A stretch of 64,000 nucleotides of DNA from positions 1,534,607 through 1,598,606 of the forward strand of contig NZ_CP132542.1 of assembly GCF_030845175.1 (NCBI RefSeq), read 5' to 3'. The stretch comes from Coralliovum pocilloporae. Its GTDB lineage: Bacteria; Pseudomonadota; Alphaproteobacteria; Rhizobiales; Cohaesibacteraceae. Numbering within the stretch: the first letter of the stretch is position 1; each line of letters starts with the position of its first letter. A model generated the notes under the pieces. That model saw only the letters and a program-made list of their open reading frames with translations, was not told where the DNA came from and searched no databases. A program made the position numbers and the translations under genes. Below are positions 38,341 through 47,999 of this stretch, in pieces.

Positions 38341-39525
38341 TCAGCCGATCGCAGACCGAATGGCATCAATCAGGTCGGTACGCTCCCAGGAGAAGCCGCC
38401 ATCAGCTTCAGGTGCGCGACCGAAATGGCCATAGGATGCTGTGCGCTGATAAATCGGCCGGTTCAGACTGAGGTGCTGGCGAATGCCGCGTGGCGTCAGG
38501 TCCATCACGTTCATCAGCGCCGCTTCAATCTTTGCCTCATCGACGGTTCCGGTACCCTGGGTATCCACATAAAGAGACAGAGGCTCGGCTACACCGATCG
38601 CATAAGAAAGCTGAATAACACAGCGTTCTGCCAGACCTGCAGCAACCACGTTTTTGGCCAGATAGCGCGAGGCATAGGCTGCGGAGCGATCAACCTTGGT
38701 TGGGTCTTTACCGGAGAATGCGCCACCACCGTGAGGTGCGGCACCGCCATAGGTGTCAACGATGATCTTGCGACCGGTCAGGCCTGCATCACCGTCCGGA
38801 CCACCAATAACGAACTTGCCGGTCGGGTTAACGTGCCAGACTGTCTGGTCTGTGACCCAGCTTTCCGGCAGAACCGAGCGGATGTAAGGCTCGACCATGT
38901 CGCGGATGTCAGCAGACGTCAGAGCCTCGTCAAGATGCTGCGTGGAAAGGACCAGCGATGTGACTTCTACAGGCTTGCCGTTCTCGTAGCGAACTGAGAG
39001 CTGGCTCTTGGCATCAGGGCCAAGGGCGGCTTGCTCGCCCGAGTGGCGCACGTCAGACAGACGCTTCAGAATCTGATGAGCATAATAGATCGGAGCAGGC
39101 ATCAGCTCGGGTGTCTCGTTCACCGCATAGCCGAACATGATGCCCTGGTCGCCAGCGCCTTCGTCCTTGTCCGCACCTTCATCAACGCCTTGCGCGATGT
39201 CAGCAGACTGCTCATGTACGTGAACGGAGATATCAGCTGTCTGCCAGTGAAAACCGTCCTGCTCATAACCGATCTGCTTGATTACATCCCGTGCAATCTG
39301 CTCCATCCGATCAGCATTCATGCTGTCCGGGCCACGGACTTCACCGGCGAGAACCACGCGATTGGTTGTTGTCAGAGTTTCAACAGCAACACGAGAATAC
39401 GGGTCTGCTTCCAGATAGGCATCAAGGATGGCGTCTGAAATCTGATCACAGATTTTGTCCGGATGACCTTCAGAAACGGATTCACTGGTGAACAGGTAAT
39501 CTTGACGTGCCACGGCACTCTCCAT
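38341..39525 (-). CDS. metK: S-adenosylmethionine synthetase
   Basis: A 394-aa ATP:methionine adenosyltransferase. The start [28 protein letters not shown] includes the conserved SEGHPDK motif. The other hallmarks are [12 protein letters not shown] and [19 protein letters not shown]. The frame extends to 39624 without family resemblance. It makes the cofactor used by several enzymes in this window (UbiE, TrmB, MiaB). The leader holds a strong hairpin but I do not recognise a SAM riboswitch. Confidence 0.97.
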   Translation of the reverse strand: MESAVARQDYLFTSESVSEGHPDKICDQISDAILDAYLEADPYSRVAVETLTTTNRVVLAGEVRGPDSMNADRMEQIARDVIKQIGYEQDGFHWQTADISVHVHEQSADIAQGVDEGADKDEGAGDQGIMFGYAVNETPELMPAPIYYAHQILKRLSDVRHSGEQAALGPDAKSQLSVRYENGKPVEVTSLVLSTQHLDEALTSADIRDMVEPYIRSVLPESWVTDQTVWHVNPTGKFVIGGPDGDAGLTGRKIIVDTYGGAAPHGGGAFSGKDPTKVDRSAAYASRYLAKNVVAAGLAERCVIQLSYAIGVAEPLSLYVDTQGTGTVDEAKIEAALMNVMDLTPRGIRQHLSLNRPIYQRTASYGHFGRAPEADGGFSWERTDLIDAIRSAIG

Positions 39526-39612
39526 CGCGATTGCTCTCAAGATGCCTGAATGCTGGCCGGGATCTTTGAGAACATCAATAAACAAGACGTATTTTATGAC
39601 GACATAACGGAA

Positions 39613-39635
39613 GAGGAGCCGCAAGGCGGCTCCTC
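39613..39635 (-). terminator. perfect 10-bp hairpin between praR-like gene and metK
   Basis: GAGGAGCCGC (39613-39622), loop AAG, GCGGCTCCTC (39626-39635). On the minus strand TTCCGTT follows. It is about 48 bp after the regulator's stop and some 90 bp before metK. Confidence 0.65.
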
Positions 39636-39682
39636 AACCAGATTTCAGGTCTTTTGGCAATCTTTCGATGCCGGGTCAAGCT

Positions 39683-40096
39683 TTAAGCGGAATCCGCGCT
39701 TGAAATTGCCTGGACCAGCTCAACCACTTTGCGGCGTGTCTTGGCATCCTTGATCTTGACGAACGCCTTGTTGAGCTGGAGGCCTTCCGAGCTGGACAGG
39801 AAGTCCACCACGTAGGAACCGGACTGGGAATCTGAGAACCCCTCAGCGGCTTCTGAAGGTGTGCCTGGCGCATCTTCAAAGAAGAAGGCCACCGGCACAC
39901 CGAGCACGGTTGCAATGTGCTGGAGGCGGCTTGCACCTATACGGTTGGTGCCTTTTTCATATTTCTGAATCTGCTGGAATGTGATGCCGAGATGTTCGCC
40001 AAGTTTTTCCTGACTCATACCAAGCATCATGCGCCGAAGACGGACGCGGCTGCCAACATGGATATCAATTGGGTTCGGAGCTTTTTTACTGGCCAT
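39683..40096 (-). CDS. XRE-family HTH regulator, PraR-like
   Basis: A 137-aa regulator. The HTH is at about 18-72: GSRVRLRRMMLGMSQEKLGEHLGITFQQIQKYEKGTNRIG. The start PNPIDIHVGSRVRLRR and the length match rhizobial PraR/PhrR-type proteins, known from rhizobia as repressors of biofilm, attachment and quorum-sensing genes; that role is inferred, not shown here. The C-terminal half is predicted mostly helical. A perfect 11-bp inverted repeat lies upstream, at 40125-40174, a candidate autoregulatory site. Confidence 0.88.
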   Translation of the reverse strand: MASKKAPNPIDIHVGSRVRLRRMMLGMSQEKLGEHLGITFQQIQKYEKGTNRIGASRLQHIATVLGVPVAFFFEDAPGTPSEAAEGFSDSQSGSYVVDFLSSSEGLQLNKAFVKIKDAKTRRKVVELVQAISSADSA

Positions 40097-40124
40097 TGTG
40101 GCCCCTCTTTTTCTGTTTATGTTG

Positions 40125-40174
40125 ATCTCATCAGCGGCTTCTTATCTGGCGCTTGTTAAATATGCTGATGAGAT
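40125..40174. promoter_or_regulatory. 11-bp perfect inverted repeat upstream of the PraR-like gene
   Basis: ATCTCATCAGC (40125-40135) and GCTGATGAGAT (40164-40174) are exact reverse complements with a 28-bp spacer. The near arm starts 29 bp upstream of the start codon. The arms may be two operator half sites or may form a leader hairpin. Confidence 0.55.
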
Positions 40175-40255
40175 TTCCCGGTTAAAGGGTTTTGGCTGCT
40201 TTGACAACCATTAGCGCCTGACCCGACTATGGCTTGTAAAATCGAACCGAGTCAA

Positions 40256-41848
40256 TCACAGACCTTGTCTTTCACGGTATATAAGATGGGAAAGTAACAA
40301 CACAGCTGAAAAAACGTATATAAAAAAGAATATACTACCATAAGAGCTATATATGGTTGCCTGCTGTGCTTTGGGAACTTCAGAATCCAGAATAGATCGT
40401 TCACCCAGCGACAACAGATTGTCAACGCGTCCGAATGGGTCAATCACTGCGGAAATACCCGTATTGGCGGCCCGGACAATGCTAAGGCCGCTCTCGACGG
40501 CTCTCAGGCGGGTCTGGGCGAAATGCTGGTGTGGTCCGATGGTTTCGCCAAACCATGCATCATTGGTCACATTCAGGAGCCAGCCTGGCCTTTCTTCCCA
40601 ACCTGATGCCAGCCCAGGAAAGATCGCCTCATAACAGATCAGGATACCAACCGGCGGGCCAATCCCGGGATCGACCGGCCTCAGGCGGCGACCTGCCTTG
40701 AACCGACCGGCTGACTGAACGATCGGTGAGAGCCCGATTGCCTCCAGAATGGGTCTTAACGGCAGATATTCGCCAAACGGCACAAGATGAACCTTGTCGT
40801 AAGAGTCGGCCAGTGCACCGTCATCATTGATCACATAGACAGAGTTGAAATAGTCCCGCTCGGCTCCATCATTGGATATCTGTGATCGGATAGCTCCTGT
40901 AAGAAGGCGGGTTTCAGAAGGCAGAAGATCCGCAATCGCTGTAAGCGTGCGGGCGTCCTCCGCCATAAGATAGGGCAGGGCAACCTCTGGCCAGATGAGA
41001 TGAGTGATGCCAAGAAGGCCGGTTTTGTCTGCACCTTCAGCTGTGCTCAGGTCAAGGTAAGCCCGGAGAATTGCCTCGCGGTTCTCCGGCTTCCATTTCT
41101 CTGTTTGTGCGATAGCCGGCTGAACAATCCTGACACGAACAGATTCCGCAGGTTCCATTTCAGCCGTTGAAAGACGATAGGCACCAAAGCCTGCATGAAG
41201 CATGACCAGGCAGCATGTGATGCTCAGGAACACGCTATTTTTCCGGTTTCCCGTCAGGGCAGCAGGTGCAGCAAAAACCAGAATGGCAAAGAAGGTCAGC
41301 CCATAGATGCCGATGATTGAGGCGGACTGCATCAGCAGGGGAGTTGGAGCCAGCGCGTAGCCAAGCAGATTCCAGGGGAACCCCGTCAGGATGTGACCCC
41401 TCAGAAACTCGGCAAGAAACAGAAAGAGCGTCAGAGACAGGACACGGGGCCAGCCTTCCAGCCAGAAGAGACGTGCAAGGCCCGTGGCGAGCCCCCAGAA
41501 GATGGCCAGGGCGGCAGGAAGGCCAAAAATGGCGAACGGAACCAGAAGCGCGTCACGCGCCGGGTCGACGAAGAAAGCACTTCCCATCCAGTGGAGGCCA
41601 GCGGTGAAAAAGCCAAAACCGAACCACCAGCCCACTGCGAAGGGGGCACGCAACCTCTGGCGGATTGTCCCGCGCTCCGTTCCGGCTCCATCAAGCAGCC
41701 AGACAAGTCCCGGAAGGGTGATCCAGAGAACAGGTGGGAAATTGAACGGCGCAAAGGCAAGGATGGATGCGACGCCGAAAACAAAGGCAACAAACAGGCG
41801 GCGCCATCCCCAGAGAATAATCAAACGGTCGGCAAATGCATCAATCAA
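40256..41848 (-). CDS. lnt: apolipoprotein N-acyltransferase
   Basis: An inner-membrane enzyme adding the third acyl chain to bacterial lipoproteins. Five or more N-terminal membrane segments (about residues 10-190) precede a periplasmic nitrilase-fold domain. The nitrilase triad is visible: Glu in WPEVALPYL, Lys in YDKVHLVPFGEYLPL and Cys in ILICYEAIFPG. A final membrane segment lies near the C-terminus. No ATG start is available; TTG at 41848 (LIDAFADRLIILWG) or TTG at 41941 are the options, and the extra 31 residues of the latter look non-native. Confidence 0.9.
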   Translation of the reverse strand: MIDAFADRLIILWGWRRLFVAFVFGVASILAFAPFNFPPVLWITLPGLVWLLDGAGTERGTIRQRLRAPFAVGWWFGFGFFTAGLHWMGSAFFVDPARDALLVPFAIFGLPAALAIFWGLATGLARLFWLEGWPRVLSLTLFLFLAEFLRGHILTGFPWNLLGYALAPTPLLMQSASIIGIYGLTFFAILVFAAPAALTGNRKNSVFLSITCCLVMLHAGFGAYRLSTAEMEPAESVRVRIVQPAIAQTEKWKPENREAILRAYLDLSTAEGADKTGLLGITHLIWPEVALPYLMAEDARTLTAIADLLPSETRLLTGAIRSQISNDGAERDYFNSVYVINDDGALADSYDKVHLVPFGEYLPLRPILEAIGLSPIVQSAGRFKAGRRLRPVDPGIGPPVGILICYEAIFPGLASGWEERPGWLLNVTNDAWFGETIGPHQHFAQTRLRAVESGLSIVRAANTGISAVIDPFGRVDNLLSLGERSILDSEVPKAQQATIYSSYGSIFFFIYVFSAVLLLSHLIYRERQGL

Positions 41849-42006
41849 AGTCGAATATCCCGCCAACTGGCATGTAATCTGTCGGTCGGTGATGTTGTCC
41901 TGGCCATGACACTTCAAACAAGGCGCACCCTGGCTCTTCAACGGCGCGAATCACCCGATCACGACATTAACGGTTTTCGATTGAATGGAGAATCAGGGTT
42001 TTGATT

Positions 42007-43083
42007 CTAAGACTTCTGATCAGATGAACGCGCCTCTCCGCGCCAGAGCTTCGGGCGTGCCACACCCTGCTTGCCCTTGAAGATCCTGAGCTTCTTGATC
42101 CGCCGCGGATCAGCATCAACAACTTCGAATTCGAAGTTGGGAAGGGCGGTTATCAACTCCCCGCGAACCGGTATCCGACCGATCAGGACAAAGAGCAATC
42201 CACCCAGCGTATCCACATCCTCGCTGTGTTCGCCAGCATGGAAATCATCACCGAGGGTCTCAGCGAGATCATCAAGCGCGACCCGTGCATCAGCGATCCA
42301 CTGGTCAGCACCGGCTTCAACAATCAGCTCGCTGTCGTCCACGTCATGTTCATCTTCGATATCGCCCACAACAGTCTCGACCACGTCTTCAAGGGAGACC
42401 AGTCCGTCTGTTCCGCCATACTCATCGATTACCAGGGCCATCTGGGTGCGGCTGGCCTGCATCTTGGCAAGAAGGTCCGTTGCCGGCATGGATGGAGGGA
42501 CAAAGAGAACATCGCGGATCAGATTGCAGTCAGAGAGCGTACGGGTCAGATCAACATGCTCGTCATCAAGCTGCGGCAGGTTCGTTTTTGAATCACCGTT
42601 GGGCTGGGCCGTCTCGATAATATAAGCCATCACATCCTTGATGTGGACCATGCCACGCGGGTCATCCAGTGTGTCGTTATAGACCGGCATGCGGGAATGC
42701 CCCGCTTCCCGGAAAATCTCCAACAGAGCGCCAAGCGTGATATCGGCTTCAACAGCATTGATGTCGGCGCGGGGCACCATGACGTCATCCACGCGCACTT
42801 CCCTGAGGCGCAGGATGTTGCGCAGCATTTCCTTTTCTTCAGGTGAGAAGTCGGATGCTTCCCCGTGATCATCGGTCAGGGCCTGTTCAAGGTCATGTCT
42901 CAGACGGCCTGGATCCCTGAATCCCAGAAGATTCCGTAACCGGTCAATCCAGGGCTCTCCCTGTCGTGCAGGTTGCGTGTCTGCCTTGACCGGTTCAACG
43001 GTCTCGGATGACCCGGATTTGCTACTTCGCGAGTCGTCGTCTTCGTCAGTGATAGAGGGGGTCTGCTGCGTGTCAGGTGTCAT
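42007..43083 (-). CDS. corC: CBS-domain hemolysin/CorC-family protein
   Basis: A 358-aa soluble protein. Two CBS motifs are at about 90-225 (VDDVMVPRADINAVEADITLGALLEIFREAGHSRMPVY and the following pair), followed by a C-terminal CorC/HlyC transporter-associated domain (LVSLEDVVETVVGDIEDEHD). E. coli CorC has been associated with Co/Mg efflux and sits beside lnt and ybeY as here. It lacks the N-terminal membrane domain of the larger hemolysin-type paralogues. Confidence 0.93.
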   Translation of the reverse strand: MTPDTQQTPSITDEDDDSRSSKSGSSETVEPVKADTQPARQGEPWIDRLRNLLGFRDPGRLRHDLEQALTDDHGEASDFSPEEKEMLRNILRLREVRVDDVMVPRADINAVEADITLGALLEIFREAGHSRMPVYNDTLDDPRGMVHIKDVMAYIIETAQPNGDSKTNLPQLDDEHVDLTRTLSDCNLIRDVLFVPPSMPATDLLAKMQASRTQMALVIDEYGGTDGLVSLEDVVETVVGDIEDEHDVDDSELIVEAGADQWIADARVALDDLAETLGDDFHAGEHSEDVDTLGGLLFVLIGRIPVRGELITALPNFEFEVVDADPRRIKKLRIFKGKQGVARPKLWRGEARSSDQKS

Positions 43084-43085
43084 GA

Positions 43086-43598
43086 TCAGTTTACCGGAAA
43101 CTCGTCGATCGGGTGATCTCCATAGGGATCATCAATATCGAGCGAGCCAAGAATAGAAATTTCCAATCGTTCCATCTCTTCAGCTTCATCGTCATTCAGA
43201 TGATCATAGCCCAAAAGATGAAGAAAACCGTGAACAATAAGGTGAGTAACGTGATCCTGAAAGGAGCGATCGGATTGATCGGCCTCCCTTCGAACCGTCT
43301 CATAGGCGAGAATGATGTCACCGAGAAGGCCGGACGGATCATCAAGCGGATTATCGGATTGCGGGAAGGACAGCACATTGGTTGGCTTATCCTTCTGCCG
43401 GTAATCCCTGTTGAGGACGCGAATTGCGGCATCATCCGTGAAGACGGCAGAGAGCTCCTGGGGTACGGCAAAGGACGTCTTGAGTGTCGAACAGGCAGCC
43501 TCAATGGCGCGCTCCGCCATGGCTTCCAGATCATCAGGATCACCCCAGGCGTCGGCTTCCACCAGAACATCAATATCGAAATCAGTCATGACCGGCAT
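43086..43598 (-). CDS. ybeY: endoribonuclease YbeY
   Basis: A 170-aa metal-dependent single-strand endoribonuclease for rRNA maturation and quality control. The metal-binding motif is HGFLHLLGYDH. LNRDYRQKDKPTNVLSFPQ and GDIILAYETV are the other family landmarks. The ATG at 43598 overlaps the phoH stop (TGATG); an internal ATG at 43589 is possible. Confidence 0.95.
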   Translation of the reverse strand: MPVMTDFDIDVLVEADAWGDPDDLEAMAERAIEAACSTLKTSFAVPQELSAVFTDDAAIRVLNRDYRQKDKPTNVLSFPQSDNPLDDPSGLLGDIILAYETVRREADQSDRSFQDHVTHLIVHGFLHLLGYDHLNDDEAEEMERLEISILGSLDIDDPYGDHPIDEFPVN

Positions 43599-44668
43599 CA
43601 ATCCGCTTCAGTCACCCTGGAGGCTTTCGCCTCTGCTTTCTGACGCCCCGCTTCATCATAGGCACGTACAATACGGGCAACCAGTTCATGGCGTACCACA
43701 TCCTGATCGCGGAAGCGGACCTGAGCAACACCTTCCACATCTTTCAGAAGCGCCAGAGCTTCCCGCAGACCGGATGTCTGGCCGGGTGGCAGATCGACCT
43801 GACTCGGATCGCCGGTGATGATCATCTTTGACCCCTCGCCAAGCCGGGTCAGGAACATCTTCATCTGCATACTGGTGGTGTTCTGCGCCTCGTCCAGAAT
43901 GACAACCGCATCAGACAGCGTCCGCCCGCGCATGAAGGCAAGGGGAGCGATCTCGATCATGCCGGACTGCAGGCCACGATCCACCTTTTCCGGCGACATC
44001 ATATCGTAGAGAGCGTCATAAAGAGGCCGGAGATAGGGGTCGACCTTCTCCTTCATGTCGCCGGGCAGGAAGCCAAGTCGTTCACCGGCTTCAACGGCAG
44101 GCCGCGACAGGATCAGCCGGGAAATCTCCCCCCGCTCAAGAAGGGCTGCTGCATACGCGACGGCCAGATAGGTCTTGCCCGTACCGGCGGGCCCGACACC
44201 GAAGATCATTTCCACCCGGTCCATCGCCCGGATATAGGCATCCTGAGTGGTCGACCGGGCAATCAGGGTTTTCCGGCGTGTTGAAATCTGCGCCATGGAC
44301 TGGCGGTTCTTTGTCTCAAGTGTAGGCAGGGAAAGCTGGGCTGCACTTTGTGCTGCAACCCGGACCGCGCCATCCACATCACCGGGGACCAGATCCTCAC
44401 CGGACAGAAGGCGCTGATAGAGGCTTTCCAGAACGTGCCGGGCCTGTTCACAGGCGTCACCATCGCCTTTGATGGTGACCTTGTTGCCGCGTGCAATAAC
44501 GTCAACGCCGATCTTCTGCTCAATCATGGCGAGGTTCTGATCGAATTCCCCGAACAGCAGGCCAACAAGGCGGTTGTCATCGAAAGCCAGAACAATATGA
44601 CCGAGATCAGAGGCATGAGCCCCATTCCCGGATCCGCCGGACGTGGCGTCAGATATGTCAGTGCTCAA
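43598..44668 (-). CDS. PhoH-like ATPase
   Basis: A 356-aa cytosolic ATPase with a KH-like N-terminal region (about 40-95) and a PhoH domain. Walker A is [15 protein letters not shown], Walker B lies in VILDEAQN, and [27 protein letters not shown] is the family signature. Start codon choice: the frame opens at a GTG (44701), but a TTG at 44668 has AGAGAGG at ideal spacing and overlaps the miaB stop by only 11 bp, so I use TTG. The phoH-ybeY pair is widely conserved and linked to RNA metabolism. Confidence 0.93.
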   Translation of the reverse strand: MSTDISDATSGGSGNGAHASDLGHIVLAFDDNRLVGLLFGEFDQNLAMIEQKIGVDVIARGNKVTIKGDGDACEQARHVLESLYQRLLSGEDLVPGDVDGAVRVAAQSAAQLSLPTLETKNRQSMAQISTRRKTLIARSTTQDAYIRAMDRVEMIFGVGPAGTGKTYLAVAYAAALLERGEISRLILSRPAVEAGERLGFLPGDMKEKVDPYLRPLYDALYDMMSPEKVDRGLQSGMIEIAPLAFMRGRTLSDAVVILDEAQNTTSMQMKMFLTRLGEGSKMIITGDPSQVDLPPGQTSGLREALALLKDVEGVAQVRFRDQDVVRHELVARIVRAYDEAGRQKAEAKASRVTEAD

Positions 44669-46079
44669 CGAGCGACCTCTCTGCTTGCGAATCCTGTTCA
44701 CTGATCTCAGAGTGCGCCCAAACCGGCGTGTCCGTCAATGATGCAAACAGACTGTTATTGCCAACCTTGTCGATCCGTACCCGTGCGATCTGACCGATAA
44801 GGCTCTGAGGCGCTTCAACCTGCACGGCCTGCAGCCACGGAGAACGGCCCACCAGCTGGCCATCCATGCGCCCCGGGCGCTCAAGCAGAAGATCCATTTC
44901 CCGTCCCAGACAGGACTGGTTGAAAGCCGCCTGTTGTTCTTTGAGCAGGTCCTGCAGACGATAAAGTCGCTCGGATTTCACATCTTCCGGCACCTGCTCC
45001 TCGCTGTCGGCAGCGGGTGTGCCAGGCCGGGGGCTGTATTTGAAGGAATAGGCCTGGGCGTATGTCACCCGCCGGACAAGGTCGAGCGTATCCTCGAAGT
45101 CCTGATCAGTTTCACCCGGAAAACCGACAATGAAATCACCGGAAAGCGCAATATCGTCCCGTACCGAGCGAATGCGGTCCACAAGACGGAAATAGTCCTC
45201 CCGCGTATGACGGCGGTTCATGGCTTTCAGGATGGCGTCGGAGCCTGACTGAACCGGCAGATGCAGATAGGGCATCAGCTTGTCGAGAGAACCATGCGCA
45301 TCGATCAACGCATCATCCATATCACCCGGATGGCTTGTGGTATAGCGCAGCCGCTCCAGGCCTTCTATATCAGCCAGGTGGTGAAGCAGCTCGCCAAGAC
45401 CCCATTCCCGACCGTCCTGACCTTCTCCATGCCAGGCATTGACGTTCTGTCCGAGCAGGGTGATTTCACGGACACCTGCCTCAACCAGAGCCTGGGCTTC
45501 GGCCTGAATCTGGGCAACAGACCGGGACACTTCAGCCCCGCGCGTATAGGGCACCACGCAGAAGGCGCAGAACTTGTCGCAGCCTTCCTGCACAGTCAGG
45601 AAAGCGGTTGAGCCGCGGGCCTGTGTCAGTTTCTTGTCCGGCTTGGGAAGAGCCGCAAACTTGTCCTCGACCGGAAAGTCCGTATCCACAAGGCCGCGTG
45701 TGTCTTTGGCCTTGTCAATCAGATCGGGAAGCTTGTGATAGCTTTGCGGACCGAAGACGAGATCAACCACGGGCGAACGACGAACGATTTCCTCGCCCTC
45801 AGCCTGGGCCACACAACCGGCAACGCCGATCATCATGGAACCGCCCTGGGCTTCACGCGCTTCCTTCAGCTTGCGGATGCGCCCGAGCTCTGAATAGACT
45901 TTTTCCGCCGCTTTTTCCCGAATGTGACAGGTGTTGAGAATAACCAGATCGGCACCCTCGATCGTTTCCGTCACATCATAGCCGCTTGGCAGCAGAGCGT
46001 CGGTCATCCGGTCGGAATCATAGACGTTCATCTGGCAGCCATAGGTCTTTACAAAAACGGTCTTGCGTGCGTCGCTCAT
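44658..46079 (-). CDS. miaB: tRNA-2-methylthio-N6-dimethylallyladenosine synthase
   Basis: A 473-aa radical-SAM methylthiotransferase acting on i6A37 of tRNAs. The N-terminal cluster cysteines are in [22 protein letters not shown] and GVAGCVAQ. The radical-SAM motif C-x3-C-x2-C is in [15 protein letters not shown], and a TRAM domain forms the C-terminus ([18 protein letters not shown]). It is the first gene of miaB-phoH-ybeY-corC, which overlap or nearly touch. Confidence 0.97.
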   Translation of the reverse strand: MSDARKTVFVKTYGCQMNVYDSDRMTDALLPSGYDVTETIEGADLVILNTCHIREKAAEKVYSELGRIRKLKEAREAQGGSMMIGVAGCVAQAEGEEIVRRSPVVDLVFGPQSYHKLPDLIDKAKDTRGLVDTDFPVEDKFAALPKPDKKLTQARGSTAFLTVQEGCDKFCAFCVVPYTRGAEVSRSVAQIQAEAQALVEAGVREITLLGQNVNAWHGEGQDGREWGLGELLHHLADIEGLERLRYTTSHPGDMDDALIDAHGSLDKLMPYLHLPVQSGSDAILKAMNRRHTREDYFRLVDRIRSVRDDIALSGDFIVGFPGETDQDFEDTLDLVRRVTYAQAYSFKYSPRPGTPAADSEEQVPEDVKSERLYRLQDLLKEQQAAFNQSCLGREMDLLLERPGRMDGQLVGRSPWLQAVQVEAPQSLIGQIARVRIDKVGNNSLFASLTDTPVWAHSEISEQDSQAERSLVEH

Positions 46080-46222
46080 ATCACTAACGGAACTGGTCTT
46101 TCAGGACATCACATAGTGTGTCCGCATGTCGATTTCATGATGGCAATGGCGCGACGGGTCTTTTTATCCGGCGCGAGGCGTCTCCTTAGCCTGTTTTCTG
46201 CCGTTTGGAAATGAATTTCCTG

Positions 46223-47026
46223 CTATTCGGCATCCGGTCGGCCAAGGGTCGCTCTCACCGTCATCTGCCGGACCGTGTCTTCCAGATGTTTTGCCATCAC
46301 CTTGCGGTTGGCAAAATCATGGATGGAAACGGGATCGCCAAAGCTGACGGTCACATCCACCGCGCCACCTTTCAGGATATCCCAGAGATGGGGCCCGAGA
46401 TCCATATCACCATACCAGGCGGTTGCCGGTCGGTCGCGGCGGGTCATGGGCAGACCATCAAGCCGTGTATAGGCAATCGAGACGGGCTGGATCAGCACAT
46501 CAGAATGATCGGATGCGCCCGCAATAACCTTCTCGGTTGCGCCAATCAGGGCGCTTTTGAAGGGGAGCGTATAATTGCCATCGGATGATGTACCTTCAGG
46601 AAAGAGGACAATAGGGTCTCCATCCGACAGGCGATCCGCCATCTGGCTTGCGGCCTTGCCAGTGGCAGAGCGTCGTGTTCGTTCAACAAAAATGGATCGT
46701 TGCAGCCGGGCAAACGTCCCGATAATGGGCCAGCCGGCCACATCGGACTTGGCAACAAAGGAAAGCGGCATCACCGCACTGAGAACCGGTATATCCAGCC
46801 AGGACAGATGGTTCGAGGTGATAAGGAGTGGCCGTTTGCCGGTTGGGGCGCCTTCGATATGGATGCGAACACCGATTGCAGCGCAGACATAGCGATGAAA
46901 GAGATTGGGAATCAGACGGGCCGGTGGCAGCTTGAATCGAACGCAGATCCATTGCAGTGGCAGGCCCGGGATCAGAAACAGCGCCAGAGCAACCAGAGAA
47001 AAGACCGCGCGCGCCTTTGCCATCAA
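46223..47026 (-). CDS. 1-acylglycerol-3-phosphate O-acyltransferase family protein
   Basis: A 267-aa PlsC-family membrane acyltransferase. The N-terminal membrane segment covers about 8-30. The catalytic H-x4-D motif is in SNHLSWLDIPVL and the substrate motif is VLFPEGTSSDG. Such enzymes acylate lysophosphatidic acid or related lysolipids. It starts 6 bp after fur in the same direction. Several PlsC paralogues usually exist, so I give no symbol. Confidence 0.9.
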   Translation of the reverse strand: MMAKARAVFSLVALALFLIPGLPLQWICVRFKLPPARLIPNLFHRYVCAAIGVRIHIEGAPTGKRPLLITSNHLSWLDIPVLSAVMPLSFVAKSDVAGWPIIGTFARLQRSIFVERTRRSATGKAASQMADRLSDGDPIVLFPEGTSSDGNYTLPFKSALIGATEKVIAGASDHSDVLIQPVSIAYTRLDGLPMTRRDRPATAWYGDMDLGPHLWDILKGGAVDVTVSFGDPVSIHDFANRKVMAKHLEDTVRQMTVRATLGRPDAE

Positions 47027-47032
47027 CCGGAC

Positions 47033-47458
47033 CTACGCCTTGTCATCATCAAGGGGAACGCCATACAGCTCCAGCCGGTGGTCGACGAGTTTGAAACCCA
47101 GCTCACGGGCCACGATCTCCTGAAGCCGCTCGATATCTTCGGAGCGAAATTCGATAACGGAACCACTCCTCAGATCAATCAGGTGATCATGATGCTCATC
47201 AGGAATGGTCTCATAGCGTGAGCGGCCATCGCGGAAGTCATGTCGGGCGATGATCCCGGCATCCTCGAACAGCTTTACGGTCCGGTAGACAGTTGAAATC
47301 GAGATCTTGTCATCAACAGCCACAGCCCGGCGATACAGTTCTTCCACATCCGGATGGTCTGAGGCATCCTGCAGAATACGGGCAATCACCCGGCGCTGAT
47401 CGGTCATGCGCATGCCGTTTGCTGCGCACAGTTCCTCCAGGGTTTTTTCCGGTTCCAT
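47033..47458 (-). CDS. fur: Fur/Mur-family metalloregulator
   Basis: A 141-aa winged-helix regulator. The N-terminal DNA-binding domain has MTDQRRVIARILQDASDHPDVEELY and the recognition helix ISISTVYRTVKLFEDAGII. Metal-site histidines are in DEHHDHLIDL. In rhizobia and relatives this orthologue (Mur) responds mainly to manganese; in others to iron, so the metal is open. The classic zinc-type CxxC pair is missing, as is common in alphaproteobacterial members. A matching type of operator sits upstream of irr. Confidence 0.93.
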   Translation of the reverse strand: MEPEKTLEELCAANGMRMTDQRRVIARILQDASDHPDVEELYRRAVAVDDKISISTVYRTVKLFEDAGIIARHDFRDGRSRYETIPDEHHDHLIDLRSGSVIEFRSEDIERLQEIVARELGFKLVDHRLELYGVPLDDDKA

Positions 47459-47510
47459 ATGACTTCTCGAATCGTCGTGCCAGGGATTATTCGGTTTCTG
47501 TGCCTAGCGA

Positions 47511-47999
47511 TTAGCTAAGATCTGTGCGCATGACAAGGGCAGTTGCCTTGTGGCCGTCCTTGTCCTGGTAATATCCGCTCCGCTTGCCGACCACTTCAAA
47601 GCCGTTTTTCTCATAGAGGTGACAGGCTGACAGGTTGCCTTCATCCACCTCGAGAAACACGGTTGAGATACCTTCTGCGACAAGCCTGCGACCTGCTTCG
47701 TGCAGAAGTGACTGGGCAATATGACGGCGGCGATAGGTTGGATTCACGGCAAGGGTGAGGATTTCCGCTTCATCTGCAGCCTGACGGGTGACAAGAAAGG
47801 CAGCCAGTCGCAGGGTGCCAGTCCAGGTGCGCTGGAAAGCGGACAGGGTCAGAACCGACGTGTCAGCCAGAAGATCGGCAAGCTCTGCCTTGCTCCACCC
47901 GCGGGCAAAGCAGCTCTCATGCAGGGAAGCCATGGCGCGCAGGTCGTCCTGACTGGCGTTGCGGATAAGGGCAGACTGATTTTGTCCGAACAGGCTCAT
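47511..47999 (-). CDS. rimI: RimI-like ribosomal-protein-alanine N-acetyltransferase
   Basis: A 162-aa GNAT enzyme. The acetyl-CoA loop is in LTLAVNPTYRRRHIAQSLL, and LEVDEGNLSACHLYEKNGFEVVGKRSGYY is a strong RimI-type C-terminal block. It overlaps tsaB by 4 bp (ATGA) and is the usual partner of tsaB. Its real targets may extend beyond ribosomal protein S18. Confidence 0.92.
   Translation of the reverse strand: MSLFGQNQSALIRNASQDDLRAMASLHESCFARGWSKAELADLLADTSVLTLSAFQRTWTGTLRLAAFLVTRQAADEAEILTLAVNPTYRRRHIAQSLLHEAGRRLVAEGISTVFLEVDEGNLSACHLYEKNGFEVVGKRSGYYQDKDGHKATALVMRTDLS

Noticed and set aside
39526-39682. SAM riboswitch before metK
   Set aside because: The hairpin is real but I could not find the core of any SAM-sensing class that I can recall, so I do not annotate one.
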